Part shown: piece by piece, positions 23,663 through 32,294 of the stretch
Layout of the letters: each line of letters starts with the position of its first letter
How positions within the stretch are numbered: the first letter of the stretch is position 1
Source of the DNA: Candidatus Rhodobacter oscarellae
Lineage (GTDB): Bacteria > Pseudomonadota > Alphaproteobacteria > Rhodobacterales > Rhodobacteraceae
Length of the DNA: 64,000 bases
NCBI RefSeq assembly: GCF_001078595.1
Contig: NZ_LFTY01000001.1
Location: forward strand, 671,531 to 735,530
Direction: 5' to 3'
Program-made: the position numbers and the translations under genes
The notes under the pieces: generated by a model
Databases searched by the model: none
What the model was told of the DNA's origin: nothing
Seen by the model: only the letters and a program-made list of their open reading frames with translations

Positions 23663-26443
23663 CTACTCCGCCGCCATCGCCGCGGCCTTGCTCACCCGGC
23701 AGGCCGAGAACTTGAACTCGGGGATCTTGCCGTAGGGGTCCAGCACCGGGTTGGTCAGCACGTTGGCCGCGGCCTCGACATAGGCGAAGGGCACGAAGAC
23801 CATGTCCTCGGCCACGGCGCGGTCGGCGCGGGCCATGATGGTGATCGCCCCGCGGCGGGTCTCGATGCTCATCAGCTCCCCCGGCGCGATGCCTAGGCGG
23901 CGCAGGGTGCGCGGGTGCAGCGAGGCGTTCGCCTCTGGCTCCACCGCGTCCAGCACCGAGGCGCGGCGCGTCATCGAGCCGGTATGCCAGTGCTCCAGCT
24001 GCCGCCCCGTGGTGAGCACCATCGGGAACTCCGCATCCGGCACCTCGGCGGGCGCGATGATCGAGGCCGGCGTGAACTTGGCCCGCCCCTCGGGGCGCGG
24101 GAAGCCCTCGCCGAACACGATCGGCTGGCCCGGGTCGGTCTCGGACAGCGAGGGGTAGGTCACCACGTGCTCGCCCTCCAGCCGCTTCCAGGTGATGTTG
24201 TCCAGCGACTTCATCGACAGCTTCATCTCGGCGAAGACATCGGAGGGGTGCGCGTAGCCCCAGTCCAGCCCGCAGCGCTTGGCCAGCTCCACCGTGATCC
24301 ACCAATCCTCGCGCGCCTCCCCCGGGGGCGGCACCGCGGGGCGGCCCATCTGCACCTGCCGGTTGGTGTTGGTCACCGTGCCGGTCTTCTCGGCCCAGGC
24401 GGAGGCCGGCAGGATCACGTCCGCGTAGTTCGCCGTCTCGGTGATGAAGATGTCCTGCACCACCAGGTGGTCGAGATGCGCCAGCGCGTGGCGCGCGTGC
24501 TCGACATCCGGGTCGGACATGGCCGGGTTCTCGCCCAGGATATACATCGCCTTGATCTGGTCGGCATGGATCGCGTCCATGATCTCGACCACGGTCAGGC
24601 CCTTCTGCCCGTCATCCCAGGCCTTGTCCCCCCAGATCCCCTGGAAGGCCGAGCGCACGCCGTCATCGCCCACCGCCTGGTAGTCCGGCAGGAACATCGG
24701 GATCATACCCGCGTCAGACGCCCCCTGCACGTTGTTCTGCCCCCGCAGCGGGTGCAGCCCCGCGCCCGGGCGCCCCACATGCCCCGTCATCAGCGCCAGG
24801 CTGATCAGGCAGCGCGAGTTATCCGTGCCGTGGATGTGCTGGCTGACCCCCATGCCCCAGAAGATCATCCCCGCCTGCGCGGTCGCGAAGTCCCGCGCCA
24901 CCGCGCGCAGCGTCTCGGCGGGGATGCCGCAATGCGGCTCCATCTTCTCGGGGCTGAAGCCCTTGAGATGCGCCTTCATCTCGTCCCAGCCCTCGGTGAA
25001 GGCCTGGATGTACTGCGTGTCGTAGAGCTCCTCCTCGACGATCGTGTGCATGATCGCGTTCAGCATCGACACATCCGCGCCGGGCTTGAACTGCAGCATA
25101 TGCGTGGCGTGGCGTTTCAGCCCCTGGCCGCGCGGGTCCATCACGATCAGCTTGCCGCCGCGCTTGGCGAACTGCTTGAAATAGGTGGCCGCGACGGGGT
25201 GGTTCTCGGTCGGGTTGGCGCCGATCACGATGGCCACGTCGGCATTCTCGATCTCGTTGAAGGTGGCCGACACCGCGCCGGAGCCCACGTTCTCCATCAG
25301 CGCCGCCACGGAGGAGGCATGGCAGAGCCGCGTGCAGTGGTCCACGTTGTTATGGCCGAAGCCCTGGCGGATGAACTTCTGGAAGAGATAGGCCTCCTCG
25401 TTGGAGCACTTCGCCGAGCCGAAGCCCGCCACCTCGCGCCCGCGCCCCTTGAGGCCCCGCGCGGCGACGTCCAGCGCCTCTTCCCAGCTCGCCTCGCGGA
25501 AATGGTTCTGCCAATTCGCCGGGTCCACGTTCAGGCCCTTCTCGGGCGCGTCCGTGCGCCGGATCAGCGGCTTGGTCACCCGGTGCGGGTGGTCCACGTA
25601 GTCGAACCCGAACCGCCCCTTCACGCAGAGCCGGTTCTCGTTCGCCGGGCCGGGCGCGCCGTCCACGTTCTTGATCTTGCCGTCCTTGATCTGCAGCTTG
25701 ATCTGGCAGCCAACGCCGCAGAACGGGCAGACCGACTGCACCTCTTCGTCGAAATCCTTGCTGTCGCCCTGCTGCTGGTCGTCCAGCACCGTGGCGGGCA
25801 TCAAGGCGCCGGTGGGGCAGGCCTGCACGCACTCGCCGCAGGCCACGCAGCTGGAGCTGCCCATCGGGTCGTCCATGTCGAAGGTGATCTGCGCGGTCGC
25901 CCCGCGGCCGGACATGCCGATCACGTCGTTCACCTGCACCTCGCGGCAGGCGCGGACGCAGAGGTTGCAATGGATGCAGGCGTCCAGGTTCACGCGCATG
26001 GCGACGTGGCTGTCATCGAGCAGCGGGATGTGGTCAGGCACCTTCGCCGGGAAACGGCTGGCGTCCACCCCGTTCGCGTCGGCCATGTCCCAGAAATGGC
26101 TGGACTTGTCGCGGGCCACGTCGCGGTCGGGCTGGTCGGCGGCCAGGAGCTCCACCACCATGGCGCGGGACTTCTCGGCGCGGTCGCTATCGGTGGTGAC
26201 CTTCATCCCCTCGGCCACGGGCCGGATGCAGGAGGCCACCAGCGTGCGCTCGCCCTCGACCTCGACCATGCAGGCCCGGCAGTTGCCATCCGAGCGATAG
26301 CCCGGCTCGGGCTTGTGGCAGAGATGCGGGATCACCAGCCCCTGCCCGTTCGCGGCCTCCCAGATGGTCCAGCCCTCGGGCACGGTCACGTCCTTGCCGT
26401 TGAGCTCGAAAGTGACCGTCTTAACTGCGTTTCCGTCTGGCAT
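23663..26443 (-). CDS. fdsA: NAD-dependent formate dehydrogenase, catalytic alpha subunit
   Basis: 926 aa molybdenum or tungsten bis-MGD enzyme that oxidises formate to CO2 in the cytoplasm. Domains in order: [2Fe-2S] ferredoxin-like (Cys 42, 55, 58, 72), a histidine-ligand cluster region, two [4Fe-4S] motifs (Cys 156/159/162/166 and 199/202/205/209), the proximal cluster CPFCGVGC (239-246), and the molybdopterin domains. The active-site ligand is Cys374 in CTRLCHASS, so no selenocysteine is needed. The C-terminal cap follows GRQLEHWHTGSMTRR. Electrons would pass to the FdsG-FdsB fusion at 29316-31004. Unusually, six small genes separate the two subunits. Confidence 0.96.
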   Translation of the reverse strand: MPDGNAVKTVTFELNGKDVTVPEGWTIWEAANGQGLVIPHLCHKPEPGYRSDGNCRACMVEVEGERTLVASCIRPVAEGMKVTTDSDRAEKSRAMVVELLAADQPDRDVARDKSSHFWDMADANGVDASRFPAKVPDHIPLLDDSHVAMRVNLDACIHCNLCVRACREVQVNDVIGMSGRGATAQITFDMDDPMGSSSCVACGECVQACPTGALMPATVLDDQQQGDSKDFDEEVQSVCPFCGVGCQIKLQIKDGKIKNVDGAPGPANENRLCVKGRFGFDYVDHPHRVTKPLIRRTDAPEKGLNVDPANWQNHFREASWEEALDVAARGLKGRGREVAGFGSAKCSNEEAYLFQKFIRQGFGHNNVDHCTRLCHASSVAALMENVGSGAVSATFNEIENADVAIVIGANPTENHPVAATYFKQFAKRGGKLIVMDPRGQGLKRHATHMLQFKPGADVSMLNAIMHTIVEEELYDTQYIQAFTEGWDEMKAHLKGFSPEKMEPHCGIPAETLRAVARDFATAQAGMIFWGMGVSQHIHGTDNSRCLISLALMTGHVGRPGAGLHPLRGQNNVQGASDAGMIPMFLPDYQAVGDDGVRSAFQGIWGDKAWDDGQKGLTVVEIMDAIHADQIKAMYILGENPAMSDPDVEHARHALAHLDHLVVQDIFITETANYADVILPASAWAEKTGTVTNTNRQVQMGRPAVPPPGEAREDWWITVELAKRCGLDWGYAHPSDVFAEMKLSMKSLDNITWKRLEGEHVVTYPSLSETDPGQPIVFGEGFPRPEGRAKFTPASIIAPAEVPDAEFPMVLTTGRQLEHWHTGSMTRRASVLDAVEPEANASLHPRTLRRLGIAPGELMSIETRRGAITIMARADRAVAEDMVFVPFAYVEAAANVLTNPVLDPYGKIPEFKFSACRVSKAAAMAAE

Positions 26444-26454
26444 GGGAGCCTCCC

Positions 26455-27090
26455 TTAAGCCTTAAGTTCTTTAAGGCCGTCCCAGATCAGACGGCCTCCG
26501 AGTAGTCCAAATGCGCCGGCGAAGACGGCCTCTATGCCGCGGGCCGCGCGGGCGTAGCCGCGGGTCGCGGCGGGGGTCGAGAAAGCCCAGGCGTAGAAAC
26601 CGTAGACCATTAGCCCGCTGGTCGCACCAATAGGCCCGAAGGCCAGCACCTGCGCAGGCGTCAGCCCAGCGCCAAAGAGAAAGGTGGATACCGCCGCCCA
26701 CATCATCACCGCTTTGGGGTTCGTCAGCAGCACGAAGAGCCCCCTGCGAAACGCGGCCGCGTCCGTTAAACCCGCGGCATCGGCAGAGACCGCAACCGGC
26801 GCGTTCCTGACGACGGATTTCGCGGCTTTGAAGGCCATCCACAACAGATACGCCCCGCCCACAAACCGCAACAGCACCAGCGAGAGCGGGAACTGCTCCA
26901 GCAGCGCCGCCAGACCAAGCGCCGTCGAGAAGGACCAGACGAACATGCCGATGGCCACGCCGAGCACCACGAACAGGGCGGGTCTGCGCCCATCGCCTAG
27001 GGCGGTCGACGCCACCGCGGCCAAGTTCGGCCCGGGTGAGAGCTGCGCGGCGAGCACGCCAAGCCAAACGACGAAGAAGGCCTCAATCAT
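26455..27090 (-). CDS. LysE/RhtB family amino-acid exporter
   Basis: 211 aa with about six membrane segments. The family N-terminus is clear: AFFVVWLGVLAAQLSPGPN, then VASTALGDGRRPALFVVLGV, and a mid-protein FVLLTNPKAVMMW. The start at ATG 27090 is preceded by a G-rich AGGGGGGG. The longer frame to 27141 adds a basic, non-homologous leader. It lies just upstream of fdhA on the same strand. Its substrate and any link to formate metabolism are unknown. Confidence 0.92.
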   Translation of the reverse strand: MIEAFFVVWLGVLAAQLSPGPNLAAVASTALGDGRRPALFVVLGVAIGMFVWSFSTALGLAALLEQFPLSLVLLRFVGGAYLLWMAFKAAKSVVRNAPVAVSADAAGLTDAAAFRRGLFVLLTNPKAVMMWAAVSTFLFGAGLTPAQVLAFGPIGATSGLMVYGFYAWAFSTPAATRGYARAARGIEAVFAGAFGLLGGRLIWDGLKELKA

Positions 27091-27160
27091 TCGTCGCCCC
27101 CCCTGCAAAGCGGCGGAAAGCCTGTTGCGCGCATCAAGCAAGGCCTTATGGCGGGCGCTT

Positions 27161-27287
27161 TCCAGAAATGGCTGGAGGCATCGCGGGCCGTGGCGCGTGA
27201 CGTCTCAGCGCGGCCGCTGTCGGTGGTAAGCTTCATCCCCTCGCGCGCGGTCACGTCCTTGCCGTTAAGCTCGAGAGTGACGGTCTT
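27161..27287 (-). pseudogene. Decayed fragment of the fdhA 5' region
   Basis: Read on the minus strand this segment encodes KTVTLELNGKDVT, EGMKLTTDSGRAETSRA and ARDASSHFWK in order. These match residues 8-20, 79-94 and 110-118 of the intact FdhA, with the intervening iron-sulphur part deleted. Nucleotide similarity to 26083-26425 is obvious by eye. It is embedded in a 98-codon frame (27087-27383) that also crosses a GTAG palindrome, so a functional product is unlikely. It seems to be a partial duplication of fdhA that has since decayed. Confidence 0.8.
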
Positions 27288-27327
27288 GGTGTCGCTTGCG
27301 TCAAGCCGGCACTCGGCTTGGGAGGGC

Positions 27328-27349
27328 GGCGGGACAAGTCCCGCCCTAC
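27328..27349 (-). repeat. GTAG-headed palindrome, second arm type (REP-like)
   Basis: On the minus strand GTAG is followed by GGCGGGAC, a 2-nt loop and GTCCCGCC. The plan is the same as the copies at 3244 and 41817 but with a different arm sequence. It lies next to the decayed fdhA fragment. Confidence 0.7.
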
Positions 27350-27379
27350 CGGCGTCGGCTTGTTGAAACAGGGTGCGGC

Positions 27380-27877
27380 TCATTCCGGGAGCTCCGTGAG
27401 CGCGCGGGTCAGCTCGGCCTGCATGGCGTCGAGATGCGCCCAGAAGGCCTGGTACTCGGCCAGCCGCGCGGCGGGCGCGGCCTCTGGTCGGGCCATCAGG
27501 AAATAGGCGGAGCCCTCGGGCCAGGGCAGGAACTCCGCCATTTGGCAGAACTGATAGAACGCCGTGGGCGCCTTGGCCCGCAGGATCGCCACCCCTGGGT
27601 GGCCGCTGTCCTCGGTCAGGGGCGCTGTGACGCGGTATGCGAAGTAGCGGCCAAGCTCGGTCTGGGCCGAGCAGCCCACCGCCTCGTGCAGCGAGCGGAT
27701 CGCGGCGATGTCGCGCCCGTCCGCCAGCCCGCATTCCTTGCGATAGGTCACCGCCAGCATCAGATGGCTGAGGTGCCGGAACTTGCCCCAGAGGCGCGAC
27801 TGATCCGAGATCGGGCAGGGATCGGCGCCCGCGGCTGTGCCCGCCGCGCATATCAGGGCGATCGCCCGCCATATCAC
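27380..27877 (-). CDS. Secreted cysteine-containing protein, paralogue of the upstream gene
   Basis: 165 aa if started at GTG 27877, which gives a signal peptide (IWRAIALICAAGTAAGA) and a mature start near ADPCP. The upstream frame to 27970 runs through the 3' end of the previous gene with an arginine-rich, unlikely leader. It shares with that gene the pattern R-x-x-CGL near the middle, then an acidic helix ending in VGC. The family is not recognised. It is probably periplasmic. Confidence 0.68.
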   Translation of the reverse strand: MIWRAIALICAAGTAAGADPCPISDQSRLWGKFRHLSHLMLAVTYRKECGLADGRDIAAIRSLHEAVGCSAQTELGRYFAYRVTAPLTEDSGHPGVAILRAKAPTAFYQFCQMAEFLPWPEGSAYFLMARPEAAPAARLAEYQAFWAHLDAMQAELTRALTELPE

Positions 27878-27890
27878 GCCCCGCCCCGCA

Positions 27891-28373
27891 TCATTGTTCC
27901 CACCGCGCCGCGGCCACATGGTCCTGCAGCGCCTGGAACAGGGGCGCCTGCGCCTGCAGCATCTCGACATTCACCGCGCCCTGCTCGGTGACGGTAACGC
28001 CCAGGTCGATCTGCCCCACGATGGCGCAGTAGGTGTCGAAATCCGCGTCCGAGCGCAGCTCGGTCCGCTTCACCGCGAAGAGGTAGTTCTGGGCCTCGCC
28101 CAGGAACTGGCCAAAGAAGGTCTGGTAGGCCTCGCTGCCCTGGCAGCCCACCTGCGCGCGGATCGCGTCAAAGAACGCCTGATCGCTCTCGTCGCGCAGC
28201 CCGCAGGAATTGCGATACTCGATGGGGACATGCGCCATCATCAGCGCGCGCATCTGCGCCTCATAGCCCGCCGTGTCATTCGGCGCGGGCAGGTCGTCGA
28301 CAAAGCAGCCCTGCGCCTGCGCGGGCGCGGCGAGCCAGAGGGCGGCGAGGGATATCAGGGCGCGCAGCGTCAC
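27891..28373 (-). CDS. Secreted cysteine-containing protein of unknown function
   Basis: 160 aa with a clear signal peptide (LISLAALWLAAPAQAQ, cleavage near residue 21). The mature part has Cys residues in QGCFVDD, RNSCGLRD, AQVGC and TYC, which could form two disulphides. It is similar in plan to the downstream gene (shared RNSCGL/RKECGL and QVGC/AVGC), so the two look like a tandem duplicate. It lies 3 bases after the VOC gene and is probably co-transcribed with it. Confidence 0.75.
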   Translation of the reverse strand: MTLRALISLAALWLAAPAQAQGCFVDDLPAPNDTAGYEAQMRALMMAHVPIEYRNSCGLRDESDQAFFDAIRAQVGCQGSEAYQTFFGQFLGEAQNYLFAVKRTELRSDADFDTYCAIVGQIDLGVTVTEQGAVNVEMLQAQAPLFQALQDHVAAARWEQ

Positions 28374-28376
28374 GGG

Positions 28377-28757
28377 TTACCTATGCTGGTCGATCAGGAT
28401 GGCGTTGCCGTCGGGGTCGCGCAGGGTCAGGCTCGCGGGCCCGGTGCCATTGGGGTCTGCCTCGGTCTCGAGCCCCAGCCCCTCGGCCTTCAGCCGCGCC
28501 TGGATCTTGCGCACATCCGTGAACGTCTCGGTCTCCTGCGCGCTCTGGTCCCAGCCGGGGTTGAAGGTCAGGATGTTGCCCTCGAACATGCCCTGGAAGA
28601 GCCCGATGATATGCGCGCCATTCTTGAGGATCAGATAGCCGTGCTCGGCATCCCCGCCCATCCCCTCAAAGCCCAGCGCCGCGTAGAACTTGCGCGAGGC
28701 CTCCAGGTCCTTGACCGCCAGGCTGACCGAGAATGCTCCAAGGTCCAAGTCGGCCAT
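28377..28757 (-). CDS. VOC (glyoxalase/dioxygenase-fold) family protein
   Basis: 126 aa, one VOC unit: [20 protein letters not shown] at the N-terminus and [13 protein letters not shown] at the C-terminus. Such proteins are metal-dependent lyases, dioxygenases or binding proteins. The substrate is not predictable. It overlaps the end of the next upstream gene by one base and is part of the short operon inside the formate dehydrogenase locus. Confidence 0.88.
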   Translation of the reverse strand: MADLDLGAFSVSLAVKDLEASRKFYAALGFEGMGGDAEHGYLILKNGAHIIGLFQGMFEGNILTFNPGWDQSAQETETFTDVRKIQARLKAEGLGLETEADPNGTGPASLTLRDPDGNAILIDQHR

Positions 28758-29290
28758 CAGTGATCTCCGTGCCCGCCCTGGCTGTGATCGCCCGCGCCAT
28801 ACCCACGGGCCTGTGCGTAGAGAACAGTTTGGTGGCGCGTCAGCAGCGGCTTGGTTTCCAGATGCGCCTGCAAATGGATGCCGCGCAGTTCCGCCCGCGC
28901 CGTTTCGGCCTGTGCCAGCATCTCCGCCAGCGCGGGCCTGTCCAGGTCGCCGCTTTCGAAGGCCGCATCGAGTGCTCTCTCCGCCGCGATCAATTGAGCC
29001 CCCGTCGCGCGGGCCGCAGCGTTCATCCCATCAAAAATGTCCTGCAGATTGGCCTTCTGGTCCTCTGTGAGCTGCAACTCATCCGCCAGATCCAGCACAT
29101 GGCGCGGCCCGGGCCAACCGTTCAACTCTGCCGGCAAGGCCAAACCCCAGCCTGCGCCCGCCTCAAGCGCGGTGATATCATCGGACGACAAGGACGCGAT
29201 GTCGCGACCGTCCAGCCCGGCGTAAGGGGCATCATTCGCAAGCGCCGGCGCGGCCAGCAGCAGCGTTGCTAGAATTACTCGTCTCATCAT
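28757..29290 (-). CDS. Spy/CpxP-like periplasmic LTxxQ-type protein
   Basis: 177 aa with a signal peptide ([18 protein letters not shown]). The mature protein is helical, with an [16 protein letters not shown] motif near residue 74, characteristic of Spy/CpxP or heavy-metal-sensor-like periplasmic helical proteins. The tail [11 protein letters not shown] is His-rich and could bind metal. It is immediately downstream of fdsGB, so expression with formate dehydrogenase is likely. Function is inferred only from the motif. Confidence 0.72.
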   Translation of the reverse strand: MMRRVILATLLLAAPALANDAPYAGLDGRDIASLSSDDITALEAGAGWGLALPAELNGWPGPRHVLDLADELQLTEDQKANLQDIFDGMNAAARATGAQLIAAERALDAAFESGDLDRPALAEMLAQAETARAELRGIHLQAHLETKPLLTRHQTVLYAQARGYGAGDHSQGGHGDH

Positions 29291-29315
29291 TTCAGGCCTC
29301 TACTCATGTGTCGCA

Positions 29316-31004
29316 TCAAATCTCATCGGCGAAATGCTTCATGGTCAGACGGATCGGGTTCGGCGCCGCCTGGCCGAGGCCACAGATCGAGGCATCTGTC
29401 ATCACCTGGCAGAGGTCCTCCAGCAGCTCCTGGTCCCAGTGCTCGGCCTGCATCAGCTTGACCGCCTTCTCGCAGCCCGCGCGGCAGGGCGTGCACTGCC
29501 CGCAGCTTTCATCCTCGAAGAAGCGCAGCATGTTGAGCGCCGCGTCCCGCGCGCTGTCCTGATCGGACAGCACCACGATGGCCGCCGAGCCGATGAAGGT
29601 CCCGTGCGGCTGCAGCATGTCGAAATCCATCGGGATATCCGCCATCGACGCGGGCAGGATCCCCGCCGAGGGCCCGCCGGGCTGGTAGGCCTTGAAGGCG
29701 TGCCCGTCCAGCATGCCGCCGCAGGCCTCGATAATGTCCTGCATCGTCGAGCCCGCGGGCAAGAGATGCACGCCGGGGTTCTTCACCCGCCCACTAACCG
29801 AGAAGCTGCGCAGCCCCTTGCGGCCGTTCTTCTCGACCCCGCTGAGGCATTCCGGCCCCTCGCGGCAGATCTTGGCGACCCAATAGAGCGTCTCGACATT
29901 ATGCACCAAGGTGGGCCGGTTGAAGATGCCGACCTGCGCCACGAAGGGCGGGCGATGGCGCGGCAAGCCGCGCTTGCCCTCGATGCTCTCGATCATCGCG
30001 CTCTCTTCGCCGCAGATATAGGCGCCCGCGCCGCGGCGCAGGTCGATGTAACCGGGCGCGACGAGCCCTGCGGCCTCCAAAGCGGCGATCTCTGTGGCCA
30101 AGATCTCTAGCACCACGGGGTATTCGTCGCGCATATAGATAAAGCAGGTCTCGGCCTCGACCGCCCAGGCGGCGATCAGCATGCCCTCGAGAAAGAGATG
30201 CGGCGTGCGCTCCAGATAGTAGCGGTCCTTGAAGGTGCCGGGCTCGCCCTCGTCGCCGTTCACGGCCAGATAGCGGGTGCCCTGGTTCATCCGCACGAAG
30301 CCCCATTTGCGCCCCGAGGGGAAGCCCGCCCCGCCCAGCCCGCGCAGGCCCGAGGACAACACGGTCTCTTGCACGTCCTCCCAGTCGCCGCCCTGGCGCA
30401 GCTCGGCCAGCTTGGCGTAGCCACCGGCGGCCTGATACGCGGCCAGGTCCTCGTAGGTGACCATATGCGCGTGGGTGTCCTTGGCGGCGATCGCCGCCTG
30501 GACCTTCTCCGGGGTCGCGTGGTCGATATGGTTGTGGCCAAGCTCGAGCACCGGCGCGGTGTCGCAGCGCCCCATGCAGGGCGCGCGCAGCACGCGCACC
30601 TCGGCGGGGTCAAGGCCGTCCTCTAGGGCCGCCTGCAGCGCCTGGGCGCCCGCCAGCTCGCAGGACAGCGAATCGCAGACCCGGATGGTCAGCGCGGGCG
30701 GCGGGGCCTCGCCCTCTTTGACCACGTCGAAATGCGCATAAAAGGTCGCGACCTCGTAGACCTCGGCTTGGGACAGGCGCATCTCGTCGGCCAGCGCCGC
30801 CAGATGCGCGGCCGAGAGGCAGCCATGGGCGTCCTGGATCAAGTGCATGAATTCGATCAGCAAATCGCGGCGGCGGGGGCGGTCGCCCAGAAGCGCGCGG
30901 ACCTCCTCCAGCGCGCTGTCCTGCACCTGCCGGCCCTTGGGGGTCTTGCGGCCCTTGCCGCGCCCCTGCTTCCAAACGCCGGTGCGATCGTCGAGTGGTG
31001 CCAT
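29316..31004 (-). CDS. fdsB: NAD-dependent formate dehydrogenase, fused gamma-beta (NuoE-NuoF-like) subunit
   Basis: 562 aa diaphorase part of formate dehydrogenase. Residues about 25-165 are a NuoE/FdsG-like [2Fe-2S] thioredoxin fold (CDSLSC near 110, APCMGRCD near 147). Residues about 185-560 are NuoF/FdsB-like, with the FMN/NADH glycine-rich GLGGAGFPSGRKWGF, GAGAYICGEESAM and the [4Fe-4S] motif CGQCTPCRAGC near residue 500. In many bacteria these are separate genes, fdsG and fdsB; here they are one polypeptide. It passes electrons from FdsA to NAD+. A LysR gene lies 85 bases upstream. Confidence 0.95.
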   Translation of the reverse strand: MAPLDDRTGVWKQGRGKGRKTPKGRQVQDSALEEVRALLGDRPRRRDLLIEFMHLIQDAHGCLSAAHLAALADEMRLSQAEVYEVATFYAHFDVVKEGEAPPPALTIRVCDSLSCELAGAQALQAALEDGLDPAEVRVLRAPCMGRCDTAPVLELGHNHIDHATPEKVQAAIAAKDTHAHMVTYEDLAAYQAAGGYAKLAELRQGGDWEDVQETVLSSGLRGLGGAGFPSGRKWGFVRMNQGTRYLAVNGDEGEPGTFKDRYYLERTPHLFLEGMLIAAWAVEAETCFIYMRDEYPVVLEILATEIAALEAAGLVAPGYIDLRRGAGAYICGEESAMIESIEGKRGLPRHRPPFVAQVGIFNRPTLVHNVETLYWVAKICREGPECLSGVEKNGRKGLRSFSVSGRVKNPGVHLLPAGSTMQDIIEACGGMLDGHAFKAYQPGGPSAGILPASMADIPMDFDMLQPHGTFIGSAAIVVLSDQDSARDAALNMLRFFEDESCGQCTPCRAGCEKAVKLMQAEHWDQELLEDLCQVMTDASICGLGQAAPNPIRLTMKHFADEI

Positions 31005-31089
31005 GGTTCAGCCTCCTAAAGTTGAGCCTGTATGCCATAACCATTTTATATCTTCAAATCTGCAAACCCTATGCGACCATAAGGAACGC

Positions 31090-31971
31090 TTATAATGCGT
31101 CGACGATGTCCCGCAGTGCCTCGACCGTCGCCAATCCGGGCCCGCGCGCGGCCGACACAAACGAAATCGACTTTGCCAGGACGGGCTCGGTGAGCGCCAG
31201 GGCCTCAGTCCCCTCCAGCGGGCCAAGCGAGTCCAGCAGGATCTCGGGCACCACGGTGGCCGCCAGGCCCTCGCGCACCATGGAGACGCAGATCGACATG
31301 GCGCTGGCCTCGGCGATGACCTGGGCCACCGCGCCAATCTCTTCGAACACCAGATCAATGATGCGGCGGTTCTGCATCCTGGGCTCGAGCAGGGTGAGCG
31401 GCATCTCCGCCGCTTCCGCCCAGGTGATCTGCTGGCGCCCCGCGGCCACCAGGTGGTCCGGCGTCAGCAGGAAGTACCGCTCCTCATAGAGGGGAATGGC
31501 CTGCGCGAGGTCCCCCACCACGGCGTCGGAATAGGTCAGGCCCGCGTCCAGGGTGCCGTCCTCAAGGCGCTGCTGGATCTCCAACGACGAGGCCGTCTCG
31601 ATGCGCGCCAGCACGCCCGGATAGGCCTGATGCAATAGGATCGCCAGCCGCGCGGCAAAGGCCGCGGCGGTCGGGATCACCCCGAACACCAATGTGCCGG
31701 TCACCTGCCCCTTGGCGGCAAGCACGTCCTGCTCCAGCGCGCGCATCTCATCCAGGATCTTGCGCGCATGCCGCAGGATCGCCTCGCCTTCCGGCGTCAT
31801 GCCCTGGTAGCGGTTGCCGCGGCGGACGATGGAGAACCCCAGCCGTTCCTCCAGGCCCCTTATGCGCATCGAAAAGGCAGGCTGGGACACGCCGCAGGCG
31901 GCAGCGGCCTTGGCAAAATGCTTGTAGCGGGCCAGGGCCGAGAGGAACTCGAGATCGCGAAGGTCGTACAT
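31090..31971 (-). CDS. LysR family regulator, probable regulator of formate dehydrogenase
   Basis: 293 aa. The winged helix at residues 1-60 (LEFLSALARYKHFAKAAAA, then CGVSQPAFSMRIRGLEE) is followed by an OxyR-like effector domain. ATG 31971 gives the canonical LysR N-terminus. ATG 31983 or 32001 would add only a few residues, and none has a strong ribosome-binding site. It is in the same direction as fdsGB and directly upstream. LysR genes commonly accompany fds operons, so local control is a reasonable inference. Confidence 0.9.
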   Translation of the reverse strand: MYDLRDLEFLSALARYKHFAKAAAACGVSQPAFSMRIRGLEERLGFSIVRRGNRYQGMTPEGEAILRHARKILDEMRALEQDVLAAKGQVTGTLVFGVIPTAAAFAARLAILLHQAYPGVLARIETASSLEIQQRLEDGTLDAGLTYSDAVVGDLAQAIPLYEERYFLLTPDHLVAAGRQQITWAEAAEMPLTLLEPRMQNRRIIDLVFEEIGAVAQVIAEASAMSICVSMVREGLAATVVPEILLDSLGPLEGTEALALTEPVLAKSISFVSAARGPGLATVEALRDIVDAL

Positions 31972-32001
31972 GCGGGCGACCATGCACCCATGCCCGCGCA
32001 A

Positions 32002-32294
32002 TCCGCAAGGGGCGCGGCTGTTCCTTAAATGAGTGCTTCCGCACGCTCTTTTCTATGCAAGACCTTAGGCGACGCCCGATCCGCAGCGTCGCGCCCGGCG
32101 TCCGCGATCGCATGCGTATTTGCGACAAGGTGAAATAGGGGCTATTTCACCTTGTCGATAAATACGCAATTCCGAACCGGCGGCTAGGAGACCGTTTGAG
32201 TGTCGCGTCGCGGTGCGCCCATCCCCGAGGACGAGGCCGGAGGCTGAGGACGAGACATCCTGTGCCCGCAGACGCGCAGCGGCGGCGGGCTCCT
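32002..32294. other. Intergenic region with a long inverted repeat
   Basis: About 290 bases between the end of the adenosine kinase gene and the LysR start. The main feature is the 56-base inverted repeat at 32113-32168. No open frame here is convincing. Confidence 0.5.
32113..32168. repeat. 56-base near-perfect inverted repeat
   Basis: The left arm (32113-32138) and right arm (32142-32168) pair along 16 bp perfectly (CGACAAGGTGAAATAG with its complement). After a one-for-two base bulge they pair along 9 more (TGCGTATTT). The loop is GGG. It is unusually long for a terminator and lacks a T-run. It could be a transcript-end structure for adenosine kinase (reading leftward genes on both sides) or a miniature mobile element. 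Confidence 0.75.

Noticed and set aside
23915..26458. 847-codon plus-strand open frame
   Set aside because: It is exactly antisense to fdhA and rich in His/Arg/Leu, as expected from high-GC third-position bias. No ribosome-binding site or family resemblance.
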